The notes below the pieces were generated by a model. It searched no databases. It worked only from the letters and a program-made list of their open reading frames with translations, and had not been told where the DNA came from. A DNA stretch of 64,000 nt from Streptomyces xanthochromogenes. Its GTDB lineage: Bacteria > Actinomycetota > Actinomycetes > Streptomycetales > Streptomycetaceae. The stretch lies in NCBI RefSeq assembly GCF_014650455.1, contig NZ_BMUZ01000005.1:1-64000 (forward strand), read 5' to 3'. Positions 63,063-64,000 of the stretch are shown here, piece after piece; position 1 is the first letter of the stretch; the number at the start of each line of letters is the position of its first letter. Both the position numbers and the translations under genes were made by a program.

Positions 63063-64000
63063 ATGGCGTACGAAGAGGTCGAGGCGCCGATGCGCGAACG
63101 GCTGGGGCGCGAGTGCCTCTACGTGCCGTCCTGCCGGCTCGGGCTCTATCTGGCACTCAGGCACTGGTGCCCGCCGGGCGGCCGGGTGCTGATGTCCCCG
63201 GTCAACGACGACGTCATCTTCTTCGTGGTCCTCGCGGCCGGGCTGCGGCCCGTACAGGCGCCGCTCGACCCCCTGGACGGCTCCCTCGACCTGGCGGCCG
63301 TGCCGGACGCACTCTGGTCCGGGCTGTCCGCCGTCCTGACCACCAACCTGTACGGCAACCCCGACCCCGCGCCCGAACTGGCCGCCCGCTGCGCCCGGTC
63401 GGGCATCCCGCTCATCGAAGACGCGGCCCACGCCATCGGCAGCGAGCGAGACGGCCGCAAGGTCGGCACCTTCGGGCAGGCCGCCGTCTTCAGCCTCTCC
63501 AAGCACACCGCGGCCAAGGCGGGCGGCTTCCTCGCGCTCGCCGACCCCGGCCTGCGCGAAACACTCGCCAAGTCGCGCGACGCGCTCCTCACCCCCCGCC
63601 GCTCACGCGCCGAACTCGCCTACTGGGCAAGGCCGTACGCCGAGTCGGCCGTACGCGGGCTCCGCCTGGCGCCCGCCGCCCGGTCGGTGCTCAGGATGCT
63701 CGGGCAGCAGGAGCGCGAGGACATCCGGATGGAGCTGCGCCCCGAGGAGCTGGCCCGCGCCCTCGCCGCCGCGCCCGGTCTCGGCGCCTTCCACTCCTGG
63801 GCCCGGGTCGACATGCACGACTACCGGGCGACCCCGGGAAGGGGCCGGCTCGCCAGGATCGGGCGGAAGCTGGCGAGGCTCGACGGCGTGCTCGACGCCC
63901 ACCGCCGGGGTGCCGAGCTACTGCTCGCCACCGAGTGGGCGCGGCCCAAGCCGGGGCCCGTCCAGCCGCTGTTCCGCGTTCCGCTGCTCGTCGAGGACCG
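63063..64000 (+). CDS. DegT/DnrJ/EryC1-family PLP aminotransferase (truncated by window end)
   Basis: Open from ATG at 63063, after GGGGGGAC, to the window edge (312 residues seen). N-terminal ERLGRECLYVPSCRLGLYLA, TTNLYGNPDPAPELA, the PLP-binding Asp in IPLIEDAAHAIGSERDGRKV, and the Lys that would form the Schiff base in FSLSKHTAAKAGGFLAL. Family members move an amino group onto a keto sugar or similar substrate, often for surface glycans. It lies downstream of the sigma factor gene, 116 bases apart, with a terminator between. The rest of the gene is outside the window. Confidence 0.85.
   Translation, partial: MAYEEVEAPMRERLGRECLYVPSCRLGLYLALRHWCPPGGRVLMSPVNDDVIFFVVLAAGLRPVQAPLDPLDGSLDLAAVPDALWSGLSAVLTTNLYGNPDPAPELAARCARSGIPLIEDAAHAIGSERDGRKVGTFGQAAVFSLSKHTAAKAGGFLALADPGLRETLAKSRDALLTPRRSRAELAYWARPYAESAVRGLRLAPAARSVLRMLGQQEREDIRMELRPEELARALAAAPGLGAFHSWARVDMHDYRATPGRGRLARIGRKLARLDGVLDAHRRGAELLLATEWARPKPGPVQPLFRVPLLVED

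Overview
The window is high-GC actinobacterial chromosome. It is almost certainly Streptomyces: it holds the sporulation regulator whiB, F420 biosynthesis genes, several LytR-CpsA-Psr (LCP) proteins, DUF5753/DUF6879 genes, many GTG starts and GTGA/ATGA gene overlaps. The left edge cuts into the first bases of a 16S rRNA gene that runs leftwards, so bases 1 to about 600 are an rRNA leader with strong vegetative promoters.

Region by region. 0.6-8.1 kb: SpoIIM-like membrane protein, RDD membrane protein, a hypothetical, S-adenosylhomocysteinase (ahcY) and a fused fructose-family PTS permease. 8.4-15.2 kb: cation efflux protein, mannose-6-phosphate isomerase, SIS-domain isomerase-like protein, Trm112-like protein and phosphomannomutase (a GDP-mannose supply block), then a DUF3499 protein and a zincin-like protein. 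15.2-21.2 kb: a secreted DUF5719 protein coupled to a giant membrane glycosyltransferase, then whiB. 21.9-25.7 kb: cysteine dioxygenase, the F420 genes cofD and fbiB, and a DNA glycosylase. 26-39.8 kb: sugar nucleotidyltransferase, secreted PGRP-type amidase, a TIGR03089 protein, five LCP proteins, a GT2 glycosyltransferase and a thioesterase; this is a cell-envelope glycopolymer block.

39.83-42.38 kb is a small accessory island bounded by 44-bp perfect direct repeats of the 3' end of the acyl-CoA dehydrogenase gene. It carries an XRE/DUF5753 regulator, a DUF6879 protein and small ORFs, but no integrase. 42.3-54.1 kb: acyl-CoA dehydrogenase, UDP-glucose dehydrogenase-type enzyme, a metal-ligand-less dipeptidase paralogue next to an intact one, purE-purK, GtrA, a two-component pair and a POT peptide transporter. 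54.2-60.4 kb: a tiny secreted peptide with repeated ISWD near a TrmB/LuxR-like regulator, then a four-gene surface-protein operon with sortase-type signals. 60.8-64 kb: anti-sigma, anti-anti-sigma and SigB/SigF-type sigma genes, and the start of a DegT-family aminotransferase.

The order ahcY, manA, SIS, manB, DUF3499, peptidase, whiB, cofD/fbiB, nucleotidyltransferase, LCP, acyl-CoA dehydrogenase, purE/purK and gtrA is, from memory, an old actinobacterial synteny block shared with Mycobacterium. The PTS permease, the island and the dispersed repeats look like later additions. All functional assignments come from reading motifs; no database search was run.
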